The position numbers and the translations under genes are program-made. A model generated the notes under the pieces. That model ran no database searches. It saw only the letters and a program-made list of their open reading frames with translations, and was not told the origin of the DNA. From Legionella impletisoli (GTDB lineage: Bacteria > Pseudomonadota > Gammaproteobacteria > Legionellales > Legionellaceae), in the NCBI RefSeq assembly GCF_900639875.1, contig NZ_CAAAIA010000010.1, forward strand, positions 1 to 62,654: a DNA stretch of 62,654 nt. Reading direction: 5' to 3'. Shown one piece after another: positions 9,422 through 19,306 of this stretch (position 1 is the first letter of the stretch; every line of letters starts with the position of its first letter).

Positions 9422-11308
9422 TTAAAGCGTTGTAGCCAAATTTCCTTTGCTTTCTAACCAAGCTTTACGATCACTTGCCCTTTTTTTGGCCAGCATCATA
9501 TCCATTAAGGCCATGGTGGCAGTTTCATCATCGAGCTCTAATTGAACCAGACGACGAGTATTGGGATCCATGGTCGTTTCTCTTAATTGCATGGGATTCA
9601 TTTCACCAAGCCCTTTAAACCGTTGAACATTAATTTTCGCTTTACTGGTTTCCGACAAACGCGACACAATATTTTCTTTTTCTTCATCATCTAACGCGTA
9701 TTCAACCACTTTCCCCGCATCAATACGATAAAGAGGTGGCATAGCCACATAAACATGACCGGCTTTAACCAAAGGTTTAAAATGGCGAAGAAATAGCGCG
9801 CAAATTAATGTCGCAATGTGTGCTCCATCCGAATCGGCATCCGCTAGAATGCAGATTTTTCCATAGCGTAGCCCGGTTAAGTCGTCGCTGCCGGGATCAA
9901 CGCCAATCGCAACGGAAATATCATGAATTTCTTGAGAAGCGAGTACTTGTGCTGAATCAACTTCCCAAGCATTTAATATTTTGCCTCGTAAAGGCAAAAT
10001 GGCTTGATAATCCTTATTTCGTGCTTGTTTTGCAGAGCCACCGGCTGAGTCTCCTTCTACCAAAAACAATTCAGCCTGACTTAAATCCTGCTGTAAGCAG
10101 TCAGCAAGCTTGCCGGGTAGAGCAGGGCCTTGATGGACACGTTTCCGGGTCACTTGTTTGGATTGACGAAGTCTTTTTTGCGCACGTTCAATCGTCATGC
10201 TGGCGATTAATTCGCCCTGAGTTCGGTGCTGGTTAAGCCATAAAGAAAACGCATCTTTTACCACGTTACTTACAAACGCTGCAGTTTGTCTTGAGCTTAG
10301 CCGTTCTTTGGTTTGACCTGCAAATTGTGGTTCTTTCATTTTGACCGAAAGCACATATTGGCAGGGCTCCCAGAGATCTTCAGCGGTGATTTTTACGCCG
10401 CGGGGAATTAAGTTTCGTAACTCACAAAAAGAAGAAAGGGCGTCGTATAAGCCAGACCGTAATCCGTTGACGTGGGTTCCGCCTTGAATTGTTGGGATTA
10501 AATTAACGTAACTTTCACTGATGGTTAGGTTTGAACCGGTAGCCCAAACCACAGCCCAATCGACGGCCGCATCATCACTTTTAAATTCACCGCTAAACGC
10601 TTCTTGCGGCATAAATTCACTCGATTCAAGGCATTGATATAAATAATCCGTTAAGCCGGACTCATAGCACCAGTGTTGATGTTCATTGGTGAGTTTATTG
10701 ACGAAAGTCATGGATAAACCAGGACATAACACAGCTTTGGCTCGTAAGGCATGAATTAATTGCTTAATCGATAAGCGATTTGTATCAAAGTATTTTGCGT
10801 TGGGCCAGAATCGAATAATTGTGCCAGTGTCTCGTTTTTTGGTGACGCCTATTTCGTTTAATTCAATTTGTTTATCACCATTGTTAAAAGCCATCTGGTA
10901 GATGATGCCATTTCGTTTAATCGTGACTTCGAGGCGCTCGGATAATGCATTAACCACAGAAACACCAACGCCATGCAATCCACCCGAAAAATTATAATTT
11001 TTGTCTGAAAATTTACCCCCAGCATGAAGTCGAGTCATAATGACTTCAACCCCACTTAATCCGAGTTGGGGATGTAAGTCGATTGGCATGCCGCGGCCAT
11101 TATCCTCTACCTCAATAGAGTGATCTTCATGGAGTGTAACGATAATGGTTGAAGCAAAGCCAGCAAGTACTTCATCGACGCTATTATCAATGACTTCTTG
11201 GGCTAGATGATTTGGTCTTGCTGTATCGGTATACATGCCTGGGCGTCGCTGCACAGGCTCAAGACCACTCAATACCTCTATCGCTTCTGCAGTGTAATTA
11301 TCAGACAT
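9422..11308 (-). CDS. parE: DNA topoisomerase IV subunit B
   Basis: ATPase subunit of topoisomerase IV, which decatenates daughter chromosomes with ParC. The 628 residues match the family length. The GHKL ATPase signature is seen in EVIDNSVDEVLAG near residue 40, DNGRGMPID near 70, and GGLHGVGVSVVNALS near 110. The TOPRIM domain carries LVEGDSAGGSAKQARN near 410 and DADSDGAHI near 490. QRFKGLGEMNP near 560 is the conserved C-terminal motif that distinguishes type IIA B subunits. Length and sequence favour ParE over the longer GyrB. parC is not in the window. The start is MSDNYTAEAIEVL. It is transcribed leftward and followed by a hairpin with a T run. Confidence 0.95.
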   Translation of the reverse strand: MSDNYTAEAIEVLSGLEPVQRRPGMYTDTARPNHLAQEVIDNSVDEVLAGFASTIIVTLHEDHSIEVEDNGRGMPIDLHPQLGLSGVEVIMTRLHAGGKFSDKNYNFSGGLHGVGVSVVNALSERLEVTIKRNGIIYQMAFNNGDKQIELNEIGVTKKRDTGTIIRFWPNAKYFDTNRLSIKQLIHALRAKAVLCPGLSMTFVNKLTNEHQHWCYESGLTDYLYQCLESSEFMPQEAFSGEFKSDDAAVDWAVVWATGSNLTISESYVNLIPTIQGGTHVNGLRSGLYDALSSFCELRNLIPRGVKITAEDLWEPCQYVLSVKMKEPQFAGQTKERLSSRQTAAFVSNVVKDAFSLWLNQHRTQGELIASMTIERAQKRLRQSKQVTRKRVHQGPALPGKLADCLQQDLSQAELFLVEGDSAGGSAKQARNKDYQAILPLRGKILNAWEVDSAQVLASQEIHDISVAIGVDPGSDDLTGLRYGKICILADADSDGAHIATLICALFLRHFKPLVKAGHVYVAMPPLYRIDAGKVVEYALDDEEKENIVSRLSETSKAKINVQRFKGLGEMNPMQLRETTMDPNTRRLVQLELDDETATMALMDMMLAKKRASDRKAWLESKGNLATTL

Positions 11309-11398
11309 AATGCCAGCACCTGATGGTTAAATGAGTAGTTTAGCATACATCGCGCACGAAGTTGTAGATTGGTCTTAGCCAAACCTTAAAGGATATGC

Positions 11399-12469
11399 CT
11401 ACTCCACTTTAATGGGTGGAAACTTGCTTGCGTAATTCAGGGGTCTTTTAGCCAGCTCAAGGGTTGCACTGAGTGCCGTTTTCAAAAAAGAATTGGCCAA
11501 AGAAGTATTATTTGTTGAAGTAGGGACCCCTCGTTCGCAATCTTCACCAATCTCAGGGTTTAACGGTAATTGCCCCAGTAAATGAGTGTTATATTCACGG
11601 GCAATCTTTTGTGCGCCACCTGCTCCAAACAATGCTTCTTCATGACTGCATTTACTGCATTGATGAAACGACATGTTTTCTACGATTCCAAGCACATTAA
11701 TATTCGTTTTAAGAAACATTTTAATGGCTTTTTCTGCATCTAACGTAGCAACGTTCTGAGGTGTGGTAATGATTATCGCACCTGCTAAAGGAATTTTTTG
11801 AACGAGACTTAATTGAATATCGCCTGTTCCTGGCGGTAAATCGATGAATAAATAATCTAAGTCCTCCCAAGCGGTGATGTCTAACATTTGAATCATCGAT
11901 TTGGCAAGCATCGGCCCCCGCCAGATTAAAGCAGGATCATTTTGGGTTAAATAACCAATGGACATGGCTTGGATGCCGTGGGCTTTAACCGGAATATATT
12001 TATCATTTCGAACCTCCACAGGCTCAAATTGACCAAGCATTAAAGGAACGCTTGGGCCATAAATATCTGCATCTAAAAGACCAACTCGGGCACCGGAACG
12101 GGAAAGAGCTGCTGCAAGATTAACTGCAACAGTCGATTTGCCTACCCCTCCTTTGCCTGATGCAATGGCAATCACATTTTTAACCCCGCGCAATGCCATG
12201 CCTGGAAGTTGAGTTGTATGGGCTTTAATGGCGCTTTCTATGGTTACCGATACAGTAAAATCTGGTAGTGTTTGCTTTAATGTTTGAGCTAAATCGTTAG
12301 ATAGAGTTTCTCTAATCAAATCAATTGGAAACCCAGCAATTAATTTTAAGGTTAATTGTTTATCCTCTAATTCAATAATGGGCTTAAGTGGTAAGTCGCT
12401 TAGTGCAATTTTAAGCAAAGGGATGGTCGATTGGTTTAAAACTTGATTAATAGCATGTTCAAGGTTCAT
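11399..12469 (-). CDS. mrp: Mrp/ApbC iron-sulfur cluster carrier ATPase
   Basis: P-loop ATPase of the Mrp/Nbp35 family that carries iron-sulfur clusters to apoproteins in the cytoplasm. The 356 residues comprise an N-terminal MIP18-like (DUF59) domain in about 1-90 and a deviant Walker A GKGGVGKST at 105-113. Further on are the switch-like LLDADIYGPSVP, the Walker B-like LFIDLPPGTGD, and the CSKC cysteine pair near residue 270 that bridges the cluster in the dimer. It sits between rlmH and parE with clear gaps on both sides, so it is probably transcribed alone or weakly coupled to rlmH. The family assignment is firm; which client proteins it serves cannot be read from sequence. Confidence 0.92.
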   Translation of the reverse strand: MNLEHAINQVLNQSTIPLLKIALSDLPLKPIIELEDKQLTLKLIAGFPIDLIRETLSNDLAQTLKQTLPDFTVSVTIESAIKAHTTQLPGMALRGVKNVIAIASGKGGVGKSTVAVNLAAALSRSGARVGLLDADIYGPSVPLMLGQFEPVEVRNDKYIPVKAHGIQAMSIGYLTQNDPALIWRGPMLAKSMIQMLDITAWEDLDYLFIDLPPGTGDIQLSLVQKIPLAGAIIITTPQNVATLDAEKAIKMFLKTNINVLGIVENMSFHQCSKCSHEEALFGAGGAQKIAREYNTHLLGQLPLNPEIGEDCERGVPTSTNNTSLANSFLKTALSATLELAKRPLNYASKFPPIKVE

Positions 12470-12609
12470 GTTTTGCTACAGACATTTTAAAAAAAGACAT
12501 GATACTCTTTCAGAGAGGAGTTTGTCAGCAATTCCTATTCATAAACTTCAACATGAGCGATGTTCTACCTCTTGGTTTAGTACAACTCTAGATAGGAGGA
12601 ACCAAGAAT

Positions 12610-13080
12610 TTACTTATGATAGGGGTGATTATTTAATATGGACCATGCCCGATAAATTGCCTCTAAAAAGACAATGCGAGCGAGCGTGTGGGGGAGCGTG
12701 AGTCGAGATAATGACCAAAGCTCCGTACTTTTTTCAATCAACTCTTTAGGCAATCCTTCAGGCCCTCCAATTAAAAAGCATAGATGACTTGAAATGAGTT
12801 GGAGCCGTTCAAGCTTTTTTGCAAGTTGCTCACTGGTAAACTGTTCACCTTGAATGTCTAAAGCGATCAATCGAGCATTGCTCGGTATAGCCGCTTCGAT
12901 TGCAAGTTTTTCCTTTTCAAGTATTCGAGATATATCGGCTGATTTCCCTCGTTTTTGCAAAGGAATTTCGATTAAAGAAAGTGTGATGCCATCTTGCAAG
13001 CGTTTTGAGAATTCTTTGACAGCATCATCGACCCAGCTAGGCATCTTACTGCCAATGGTGATGAGCGTTATTTTAAGCAT
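12610..13080 (-). CDS. rlmH: 23S rRNA pseudouridine-1915 N3-methyltransferase RlmH
   Basis: SPOUT-class methyltransferase that methylates pseudouridine 1915 in helix 69 of 23S rRNA on assembled 70S ribosomes. The 156 residues are the usual length. The SAM-binding knot is visible as [30 protein letters not shown] and [25 protein letters not shown], ending in the conserved NNHPYHK tail. It overlaps the end of rsfS by eight bases, the standard rsfS-rlmH pairing, so the two are translationally coupled. Confidence 0.95.
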   Translation of the reverse strand: MLKITLITIGSKMPSWVDDAVKEFSKRLQDGITLSLIEIPLQKRGKSADISRILEKEKLAIEAAIPSNARLIALDIQGEQFTSEQLAKKLERLQLISSHLCFLIGGPEGLPKELIEKSTELWSLSRLTLPHTLARIVFLEAIYRAWSILNNHPYHK

Positions 13081-13408
13081 TCGCAGTGTTTTGCCAAAGT
13101 CCTTCTAAATTATAAAACGCTCGGCTATCAGGTTGCATTACATGTAAAATAAAGTCGCCAAAATCAATTAAAGCCCATTCTCCTAGTTCAAGACCAGTGC
13201 TGCTGATAGGAGAAATCCCTTCAGATTTCATTTTCTCAATGGTTTGTTCAGCAATCGATTTTACATGGCGTGATGAACGGCCAGTGCATATGACCATAAA
13301 ATCGGTGATTGTGGTTTGTTTATGAACATCAAGCACGGTAATATCAGAAGCTTGCATGTCTTCAAGAGCTAAGATGAGTTTATCTAGAAATACATTATTA
13401 TTGGACAT
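13073..13408 (-). CDS. rsfS: Ribosomal silencing factor RsfS
   Basis: RsfS (RsfA/YbeB, DUF143) binds ribosomal protein L14 and blocks subunit joining during starvation. I start it at the ATG at 13408 ([17 protein letters not shown]), giving 111 residues, the normal family size. The open frame extends upstream to 13492, but that extension is a hydrophobic stretch not seen in the family. Typical motifs are [24 protein letters not shown] and [20 protein letters not shown]. It overlaps rlmH. The usual upstream partners nadD and holA are not here; a transporter gene occupies that side instead. Confidence 0.9.
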   Translation of the reverse strand: MSNNNVFLDKLILALEDMQASDITVLDVHKQTTITDFMVICTGRSSRHVKSIAEQTIEKMKSEGISPISSTGLELGEWALIDFGDFILHVMQPDSRAFYNLEGLWQNTANA

Positions 13409-13538
13409 AGAATGATTCAGTGATCCCATGGTTAAATTATAGACCGGCGCGGAGTATAGCAGTATTTGAAGAGATAGACAAAAACTCATCATAGCGTCAG
13501 GCTAAATCGTTTACCCGAGCTTGGCAGCTGATTAGAAC

Positions 13539-14996
13539 TTAGGGTTGCTTGGTCTTTTGGGACATCAAATATCGAATGATAAAGTTCAAAAGAATGCTGA
13601 TGAATGTTGCTCCTAATAAAAGATAAAGCATGTGAGTAAATGAAATGGCATATTCTGTTTTTAATTCAGCAATGGTTAATAAGTCGAGTTTCTCTTTTGG
13701 AATGGCTGCAATGGTTGCAATTCGTCCTGATAGAAATCCGCCAATACCTAATGAGACAAAGAAAATCCCCATCATGGTACTTACCTTTTTATGACTAGAA
13801 AGTAAGGTCATGGCCGCGAGCCCAATGGGAGAAAGCAGCAACTCGGCTAGGGAAATCATTAAATAAGAGGGAATAAAATACAGAGGGGTAAGGAGTCCAA
13901 ATCCCTTATCTAAGTTACAGGCAATAATGAGTAATAGATAAGCAATAGTCATACATACCATGGCTAGGACAAACTTGTTTCCAGCCTGAATGGTTCGTTT
14001 ATAAATATTGGTTTTTTTTGGATTTCTGCCAAGAAACAACCCAAGGATGATCATCCCAATGCTTTGAACTGCAACATAATAAGGGGGGGGGAAAGGAAAT
14101 CCAAATAAGGATGGTTGAGTAACGCGTTTTAAAAACACCATAATTGATGAAAACATTTGAAAATAAAATGACCAAAACATCATGGAGATCAAGCACAATA
14201 ATCCAATAACCATGGTTTGACGCGCCTGTTGCGCTTTTTCTTGCAAGATGGTTAGAAACAAATAAACAAAGGAAAAAACAGCAATACAAGTAAACAAGAT
14301 TTCAGCTAAGGCAGAATGACGTAATATGTAAAAGGATCCAAAATATAGGGCCGTTAAAAGAGCACAAGCGAATGTTATTTTTTTAAAACTATGTGTATAT
14401 GACGAATAGTCTTTTACGGCATAGTGCTTGATTCCAAACGAAAAGATTAAGATAGCAAAGACCATTCCGATTGCGGCACTAAAGAATGCTGCAGGCCAAC
14501 CTTTAACCGATTGGATATAACTCGGGAGTGTGGTTCCTAAGATAATCCCTGTGGTGATCCCTAAATAAAAAATGGTAAAACCACGCTCTCGTCTAGGAGA
14601 GTCATCATGATATTCATTTCCTAGTAAGGAAGAAATATTAGGTTTAAGTAAGCCAGTTCCTACGGCAATTCCAGAAAGGGAATAAAATAATCCAATTTCA
14701 TTGGTCCAATATGACATGGCAAGATAACTGAAAAAAAGCACACTGGCTCCGAGAAGTATGCTTAATTTTTGCCCTAGAAGTCGATCAGCGATCCAGCCTC
14801 CAACAACAGGGGAAAGATACGTTAAGGCAGTAAAGGCACCGATTAAAGGATAAGTACGATGATCTCCCCATTCAAAGTGCATAACCAGATATAACACCAA
14901 CAGCGTTTGTACTACATAAAAACCATAGCGTTCCCACATTTCGGTGGCGAAAAAGATTTTTAATGAGGGAGGATGATTGGAGAATCCGTTTGGCAC
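13539..14996 (-). CDS. POT/PTR2 family proton-coupled peptide transporter
   Basis: Proton-dependent oligopeptide transporter of the inner membrane, 485 residues with about 14 hydrophobic spans. The N-terminal EMWERYGFY (ExxER at residues 19-23) is the proton-coupling signature of the family. GWIADRLLGQK and LLKPNISSLLGNEY are the next conserved loops, and FTIFYLGITTGIILG is the family signature helix. Import of di- and tripeptides fits an organism growing on amino acids. The coding strand carries nine consecutive C residues (plus-strand G at 14083-14091) encoding part of FPPPYY. The frame is intact here, but slippage in that tract would truncate the protein. I cannot say which of several POT paralogues this is. 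Confidence 0.88.
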   Translation of the reverse strand: MPNGFSNHPPSLKIFFATEMWERYGFYVVQTLLVLYLVMHFEWGDHRTYPLIGAFTALTYLSPVVGGWIADRLLGQKLSILLGASVLFFSYLAMSYWTNEIGLFYSLSGIAVGTGLLKPNISSLLGNEYHDDSPRRERGFTIFYLGITTGIILGTTLPSYIQSVKGWPAAFFSAAIGMVFAILIFSFGIKHYAVKDYSSYTHSFKKITFACALLTALYFGSFYILRHSALAEILFTCIAVFSFVYLFLTILQEKAQQARQTMVIGLLCLISMMFWSFYFQMFSSIMVFLKRVTQPSLFGFPFPPPYYVAVQSIGMIILGLFLGRNPKKTNIYKRTIQAGNKFVLAMVCMTIAYLLLIIACNLDKGFGLLTPLYFIPSYLMISLAELLLSPIGLAAMTLLSSHKKVSTMMGIFFVSLGIGGFLSGRIATIAAIPKEKLDLLTIAELKTEYAISFTHMLYLLLGATFISILLNFIIRYLMSQKTKQP

Positions 14997-15196
14997 AATT
15001 GTACTTCTATGTTTTAAAAACGGTCAGTTTATCATAGCTGTTATATTTTTCACAACGTAGCATCATTTTTCCTCACAAACTGGATTTACTCTCGGTGCAA
15101 CGCTCATATTCGCAAAAAATGGAACGAAAATCCTTTCTCTCGTTGGGGATCTTTAATCGTGCATTTTTTATCATGACAGAGCCATTTACTCCTAAG

Positions 15197-15211
15197 TTGT
15201 AGAATTTACAA
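15197..15211. promoter_or_regulatory. Palindrome upstream of hutU, possible operator
   Basis: TTGTA at 15197-15201 and TACAA at 15207-15211 form a perfect inverted repeat with a five-base centre, 49 bases before the hutU start. HutC operators in other proteobacteria are TTGTA/TACAA palindromes with a shorter centre, so a hut-type repressor site is conceivable. No hutC gene is in the window. The remainder of the 264-base gap (14997-15260) shows no gene. Confidence 0.3.
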
Positions 15212-15260
15212 TGGCCTCTGGTGTATAGTCCCATGCATAACAATTCATGGAGTAGGATGA

Positions 15261-16919
15261 ATGACTCAGACCATACGAGCACAACGTGGGAGTGAACTGC
15301 AGGCAAAAAGTTGGTTAACCGAAGCGCCTCTTCGAATGCTTTGTAATAATCTTGATCCTGATGTGGCTGAACATCCTTCCTCACTGATTGTGTATGGGGG
15401 CCTAGGAAAGGCGGCACGTTCTTGGGCGTGTTTTGAAAAAATTGTGGAAACGTTAAAAAAACTTGAAACGGATCAAACCCTTTTAATTCAGTCGGGTAAG
15501 CCTGTTGGTGTATTTCAGACGCATGAAGATGCCCCCCGTGTCTTAATTGCTAACTCAAATATTGTTCCCCATTGGGCAACCTGGGAACACTTCAATGAAC
15601 TCGATAAAAAAGGATTGATGATGTATGGGCAAATGACGGCCGGAAGTTGGATTTATATCGGTTCGCAAGGAATCGTACAAGGAACCTACGAGACTTTTAT
15701 TGCTGCGGCTAAAACACATTATCAAGGTGATTTATCTGGACGATGGATATTAACCGCAGGCCTTGGTGGTATGGGGGGAGCCCAACCTTTAGCAGCTACG
15801 ATGGCTGGAGCCAGCATGCTTGCAGTTGAGTGCGATCCTGAACGCATCGAAAAGCGCCTAAAGACTCGTTATCTTGATTGTTATACCGAGAGTCTTGACG
15901 AGGCTCTAGAATGGATTGCTAAAGCTTGTGCCGATAAAAAAACCATTTCTGTAGGATTATTAGGAAATGCTGCTGAAATCTATCCTGAATTATTAAAACG
16001 AAATGCTAACCCTGCCTTAGTAACAGACCAAACCAGTGCTCATGATCCTTTAAATGGGTACTTACCTGGTGGCTGGACATTACAGGAGGCTGAGGAAGCC
16101 AGGATTCATAACCCCAAAAAAGTAATTGAAGCTGCAAAAAACTCCATGGCTATCCAAGTTAAAGCCATGCTTGACTTTTTACGAAAGGGCATTCCTGTTT
16201 TTGATTATGGAAATAATATTCGTCAGATGGCTTATGATGTGGGCGTAAAAGATGCCTTTGCGTTTCCTGGCTTTGTTCCCGCTTATATCCGTCCTTTATT
16301 TTGCGAAGGAATTGGTCCATTTCGTTGGGTCGCTTTATCTGGTGATCCTGAAGATATTTATGCCACCGATCAAAAAGTAAAAGAACTAATGCCTGATCAT
16401 TATCATTTACACCGATGGTTGGATATGGCCCGGGAAAAGATTACCTTTCAAGGTTTGCCTGCGCGAATTTGTTGGGTTGGTTTGAAAGATAGGGCTCGTT
16501 TAGGACTTGCGTTTAATGAAATGGTTAAATCGGGTGAACTCAAAGCACCTATTGTCATTGGTCGTGACCATTTAGATTCCGGATCCGTTGCGAGCCCTAA
16601 CCGTGAAACGGAGTCGATGTTAGATGGTAGTGATGCTGTTTCTGATTGGCCGTTATTAAACGCACTCTTAAATTGTGCAAGCGGTGCGACTTGGGTCAGC
16701 ATACATCATGGTGGTGGGGTTGGCATGGGATATTCACAACATGCAGGCCTTGTTATTGTTGCTGATGGCACCGATAAAGCCGCTCAAAGGCTCAAACGGG
16801 TGCTGACAAATGATCCAGCGACTGGCGTCATGCGCCATGCAGATGCAGGGTATGAATTAGCCAGAGAAAGCGCACAGGAAAATCATTTATGCTTGCCTAT
16901 GGAAGGTATTGGGATTTAA
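15261..16919 (+). CDS. hutU: Urocanate hydratase
   Basis: Second step of histidine breakdown: urocanate plus water gives imidazolonepropionate, using tightly bound NAD. At 552 residues it is full length. Recognisable stretches are [11 protein letters not shown] near 48, [19 protein letters not shown] near 80, [21 protein letters not shown] near 125, the nucleotide-binding [18 protein letters not shown] near 170, and the C-terminal [15 protein letters not shown], all typical of HutU. The AGGATG just before the ATG acts as ribosome binding site. No hutH, hutI or hutG lies beside it, so the pathway must be completed elsewhere or the gene is an orphan. rnhA follows after 15 bases. Confidence 0.95.
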   Translation: MTQTIRAQRGSELQAKSWLTEAPLRMLCNNLDPDVAEHPSSLIVYGGLGKAARSWACFEKIVETLKKLETDQTLLIQSGKPVGVFQTHEDAPRVLIANSNIVPHWATWEHFNELDKKGLMMYGQMTAGSWIYIGSQGIVQGTYETFIAAAKTHYQGDLSGRWILTAGLGGMGGAQPLAATMAGASMLAVECDPERIEKRLKTRYLDCYTESLDEALEWIAKACADKKTISVGLLGNAAEIYPELLKRNANPALVTDQTSAHDPLNGYLPGGWTLQEAEEARIHNPKKVIEAAKNSMAIQVKAMLDFLRKGIPVFDYGNNIRQMAYDVGVKDAFAFPGFVPAYIRPLFCEGIGPFRWVALSGDPEDIYATDQKVKELMPDHYHLHRWLDMAREKITFQGLPARICWVGLKDRARLGLAFNEMVKSGELKAPIVIGRDHLDSGSVASPNRETESMLDGSDAVSDWPLLNALLNCASGATWVSIHHGGGVGMGYSQHAGLVIVADGTDKAAQRLKRVLTNDPATGVMRHADAGYELARESAQENHLCLPMEGIGI

Positions 16920-16934
16920 AGATTGGGTACTAAA

Positions 16935-17375
16935 ATGATCGAGATTTATACAGATGGTGCATGTAAAGGAAATCCTGGACCTGGAGGTTGGGGGGTATTA
17001 TTACGGTATAAAGGCACTGAAAAAACACTTTTGGGTGCTGAACCTCAAACCACCAACAACAGAATGGAGCTAACCGCCGCGATTAAAGGTCTGGAAGCTC
17101 TAAAAAGAGCGTGTCAGGTTGATTTGTATACCGACTCCCAATACTTGCGTTTAGGCATGTCGACTTGGATTGTCCAATGGAAGAAGAATAACTGGCGTAA
17201 TTCAAAAAAAGAACCGGTAAAAAATGCAGACTTATGGCAGAAGCTCGATGAATTAGCAGAAAAGCATACCATTCACTGGCATTGGATTAAAGGGCATTCT
17301 GGCCATCCAGAAAATGAATTAGTGGATGAATTAGCGAATAAAGCAATTGAAGAATTATTAGGGAATGTTTCCTAA
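16935..17375 (+). CDS. rnhA: Ribonuclease HI
   Basis: Degrades the RNA strand of RNA-DNA hybrids, removing primers and R-loops. From the ATG at 16935 it has 146 residues. The catalytic acidic residues are seen in [17 protein letters not shown] (first Asp), [16 protein letters not shown] (Glu), [10 protein letters not shown] (second Asp) and [15 protein letters not shown] (last Asp). A TTG at 16923 would add four residues; ATG is preferred because homologues begin just before this strand. dnaQ follows on the same strand, the common rnhA-dnaQ neighbour pair, although here they are co-directional. Confidence 0.95.
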   Translation: MIEIYTDGACKGNPGPGGWGVLLRYKGTEKTLLGAEPQTTNNRMELTAAIKGLEALKRACQVDLYTDSQYLRLGMSTWIVQWKKNNWRNSKKEPVKNADLWQKLDELAEKHTIHWHWIKGHSGHPENELVDELANKAIEELLGNVS

Positions 17376-17427
17376 TGAGGTTCTTTTTTATTTCTCAATT
17401 AACTAAATTTTAATAAGAAATTACGTT

Positions 17428-18129
17428 ATGCGTCAGATTGTGTTAGATACAGAAACCACGGGAATTGGTCCCGAACAAGGTCATCGAATCATTGAAATTG
17501 GTTGCGTGGAACTAATTGATCGTGTGCTCACTGGCAAACATTTCCATGTTTATTTAAACCCAGAACGTGAAGTCGATGAAGGCGCATTTCGTGTTCATGG
17601 TATCAGCACCGAGTTTTTACAGGATAAACCAAGATTTAGTGAAATTCTTCAGGAGTTTATCCAGTTTGTTGACGGTGCGGAATTGATTATCCATAATGCG
17701 CCCTTTGATGTTGGTTTTATAAATTCAGAATTAAAGCTAGCGAGCTGGAACAATTCTATTGAAGTCCATTGTCGCATTTTAGATACGTTGGTCATGGCTC
17801 GCGATAAGCACCCAGGTCAACGAAACAGCTTAGATGCGTTATGTAAGCGCTATGAGGTAGATAATTCTAACCGTGAGCTTCATGGCGCGCTATTAGATGC
17901 CGAAATTTTAGCTTGGGTGTATCTCGCAATGACAGGCGGCCAAGTCAGCTTATTTGCTGAGTCTGCCAAAAACGAGATAGACGTGCCCCAAAGCATCCAT
18001 CAAACAGAAAAATCTCTGTCCAATCAATCACCTGTAATTAGGGCTGATGAAGTTGAGCTAACTCAACATCAAGAATTTATTGAATTTATAACCAATAAAT
18101 CAGGGATTAATTTATGGGACGATGCTTAG
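17428..18129 (+). CDS. dnaQ: DNA polymerase III epsilon subunit (proofreading exonuclease)
   Basis: The 3'-5' proofreading exonuclease of the replicative polymerase. The 233 residues begin RQIVLDTETTGIGP, in which DTET is the ExoI motif. HNAPFDVGFIN is ExoII, and HGALLDAEILAWVYLAMTGG is ExoIII with the catalytic His and Asp. QVSLF at 172-176 just after the nuclease domain matches the beta-clamp binding motif of epsilon subunits. The C-terminal tail, ending FITNKSGINLWDD, resembles the segment that binds the alpha subunit. The 52-base gap after rnhA contains no terminator I can see. Confidence 0.95.
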   Translation: MRQIVLDTETTGIGPEQGHRIIEIGCVELIDRVLTGKHFHVYLNPEREVDEGAFRVHGISTEFLQDKPRFSEILQEFIQFVDGAELIIHNAPFDVGFINSELKLASWNNSIEVHCRILDTLVMARDKHPGQRNSLDALCKRYEVDNSNRELHGALLDAEILAWVYLAMTGGQVSLFAESAKNEIDVPQSIHQTEKSLSNQSPVIRADEVELTQHQEFIEFITNKSGINLWDDA

Positions 18130-18246
18130 GGTCGAATGTCCCTAGTTTTTTAAAAACGATTTCTATATGAGTGTTTATCATCACTTAGCAAAGTTAAATT
18201 ATTGTACTATATTTAGACAGTAAGATGATAAAAAAATGGATTACTC

Positions 18247-18765
18247 ATGGAAGAAAGCAACCTCATAAAGATACGGAATGTTATTTTCAGTTTGGCAGTT
18301 ACGCCCTTCTTGTATGTTTCAACTGCTAACGCGTCCAGTCCATCGCAAGAACCCAGTCAAATCTTGTCTGGTATTCAGTTAGCAACAAATACATTTATTT
18401 ATAATCCAAGAACATTAACCTGGAAAGCAGTTAAAAATGGAAAAGTGATTCGAACTGGGCGAGGTTCTGGTGGAAGTAAATATTGTAAAGATGTCAAAAG
18501 AGCCTGTAGAACACCATCTGGATCCTATCGTATTATTAGTAAACGAGGGGCCAACTGCCGCTCCAGCAAGTATCCTTTAGGAAAAGGTGGAGCTCCCATG
18601 CCGTATTGTATGTTTTTTAGTAAATATTATGCAATCCATGGATCACCGGATGTGCCTAATTATAACGCGAGTCACGGTTGCATACGGGTGAAACCTTCTG
18701 CGGCTAAATGGCTTTATCATAATTTCTTGAAAATTGGTTCAAAAGTAATCGTTAAATCTTATTAA
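18247..18765 (+). CDS. Periplasmic L,D-transpeptidase (YkuD domain)
   Basis: The 172-residue protein has an N-terminal signal segment (VIFSLAVTPFLYVSTANA, cleavage likely after ANA near residue 30) and a single YkuD domain. The catalytic motif is HGSPDVPNYNASHGCIRV, with nucleophile C145. Such enzymes make 3-3 cross-links in peptidoglycan or attach outer-membrane proteins to it. The extra cysteines near SKYCKDVKRACRTP and RGANCRSSKYP could form disulfides in the periplasm. It lacks a LysM or other wall-binding domain, like the short YafK/ErfK-type members. It appears to be a single-gene unit with its own 117-base upstream region. Confidence 0.88.
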   Translation: MEESNLIKIRNVIFSLAVTPFLYVSTANASSPSQEPSQILSGIQLATNTFIYNPRTLTWKAVKNGKVIRTGRGSGGSKYCKDVKRACRTPSGSYRIISKRGANCRSSKYPLGKGGAPMPYCMFFSKYYAIHGSPDVPNYNASHGCIRVKPSAAKWLYHNFLKIGSKVIVKSY

Positions 18766-18818
18766 ATCAATTTCGAGATGGTGCAATGATATTCTAGGGT
18801 TTAATCCTAATTTTGCGT

Positions 18819-19202
18819 TTATTCATTTTCAATACTAAACGAAGAACCACAGCCGCAGGTGGTTTTGGCATTGGGATTTCTAATAACAAACTGTTCTCCC
18901 TGAATGCCTTGTACATAATCGATTTCCGCTTCTTTTAGATATTGATAACTCATAGAATCGACCAGAAGCTTTACGGATTTTTCTGCATCGGTACATACTT
19001 GTTCGATGATGACATCGTCTTCTTGTATGGTTTCGTCAAAAGTAAATCCATATTGGAACCCTGAGCAGCCCCCGCCTGTAATATAGACTCTTAAATTTAA
19101 GTTTGGGTTTTTCTCTTCTGCAATCAAAGAAGCTACTTTATCTGCAGCACTAACCGTGAATGCAATGTTTGGGGCTATAGCAGATTCATTAACTGTACTC
19201 AT
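18819..19202 (-). CDS. erpA: A-type iron-sulfur cluster insertion protein ErpA
   Basis: Small scaffold/carrier that delivers iron-sulfur clusters to respiratory and isoprenoid-pathway enzymes. The 127 residues show the three A-type cysteines: [15 protein letters not shown] near residue 50 and [12 protein letters not shown] at the C-terminus. The N-terminal extension of about 20 residues before [14 protein letters not shown] is usual for ErpA. The gene is separated from mnmA by about 100 bases on the same strand and converges on the L,D-transpeptidase gene. Confidence 0.92.
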   Translation of the reverse strand: MSTVNESAIAPNIAFTVSAADKVASLIAEEKNPNLNLRVYITGGGCSGFQYGFTFDETIQEDDVIIEQVCTDAEKSVKLLVDSMSYQYLKEAEIDYVQGIQGEQFVIRNPNAKTTCGCGSSFSIENE

Positions 19203-19306
19203 GGGATGTCCTCAAAAAAATTATATTAACTCAAAAAATTAGGTAGATCTTGTCCAGAATATACGTTCAGAGCGGAAATGACTTTTCTAATAATAAGTAT
19301 ACTAGA

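Noticed and set aside
12470-12609. Inverted pieces (CTTGGTT/AACCAAG) in the mrp-rlmH gap
   Set aside because: Long loop and no T run; probably chance pairing.
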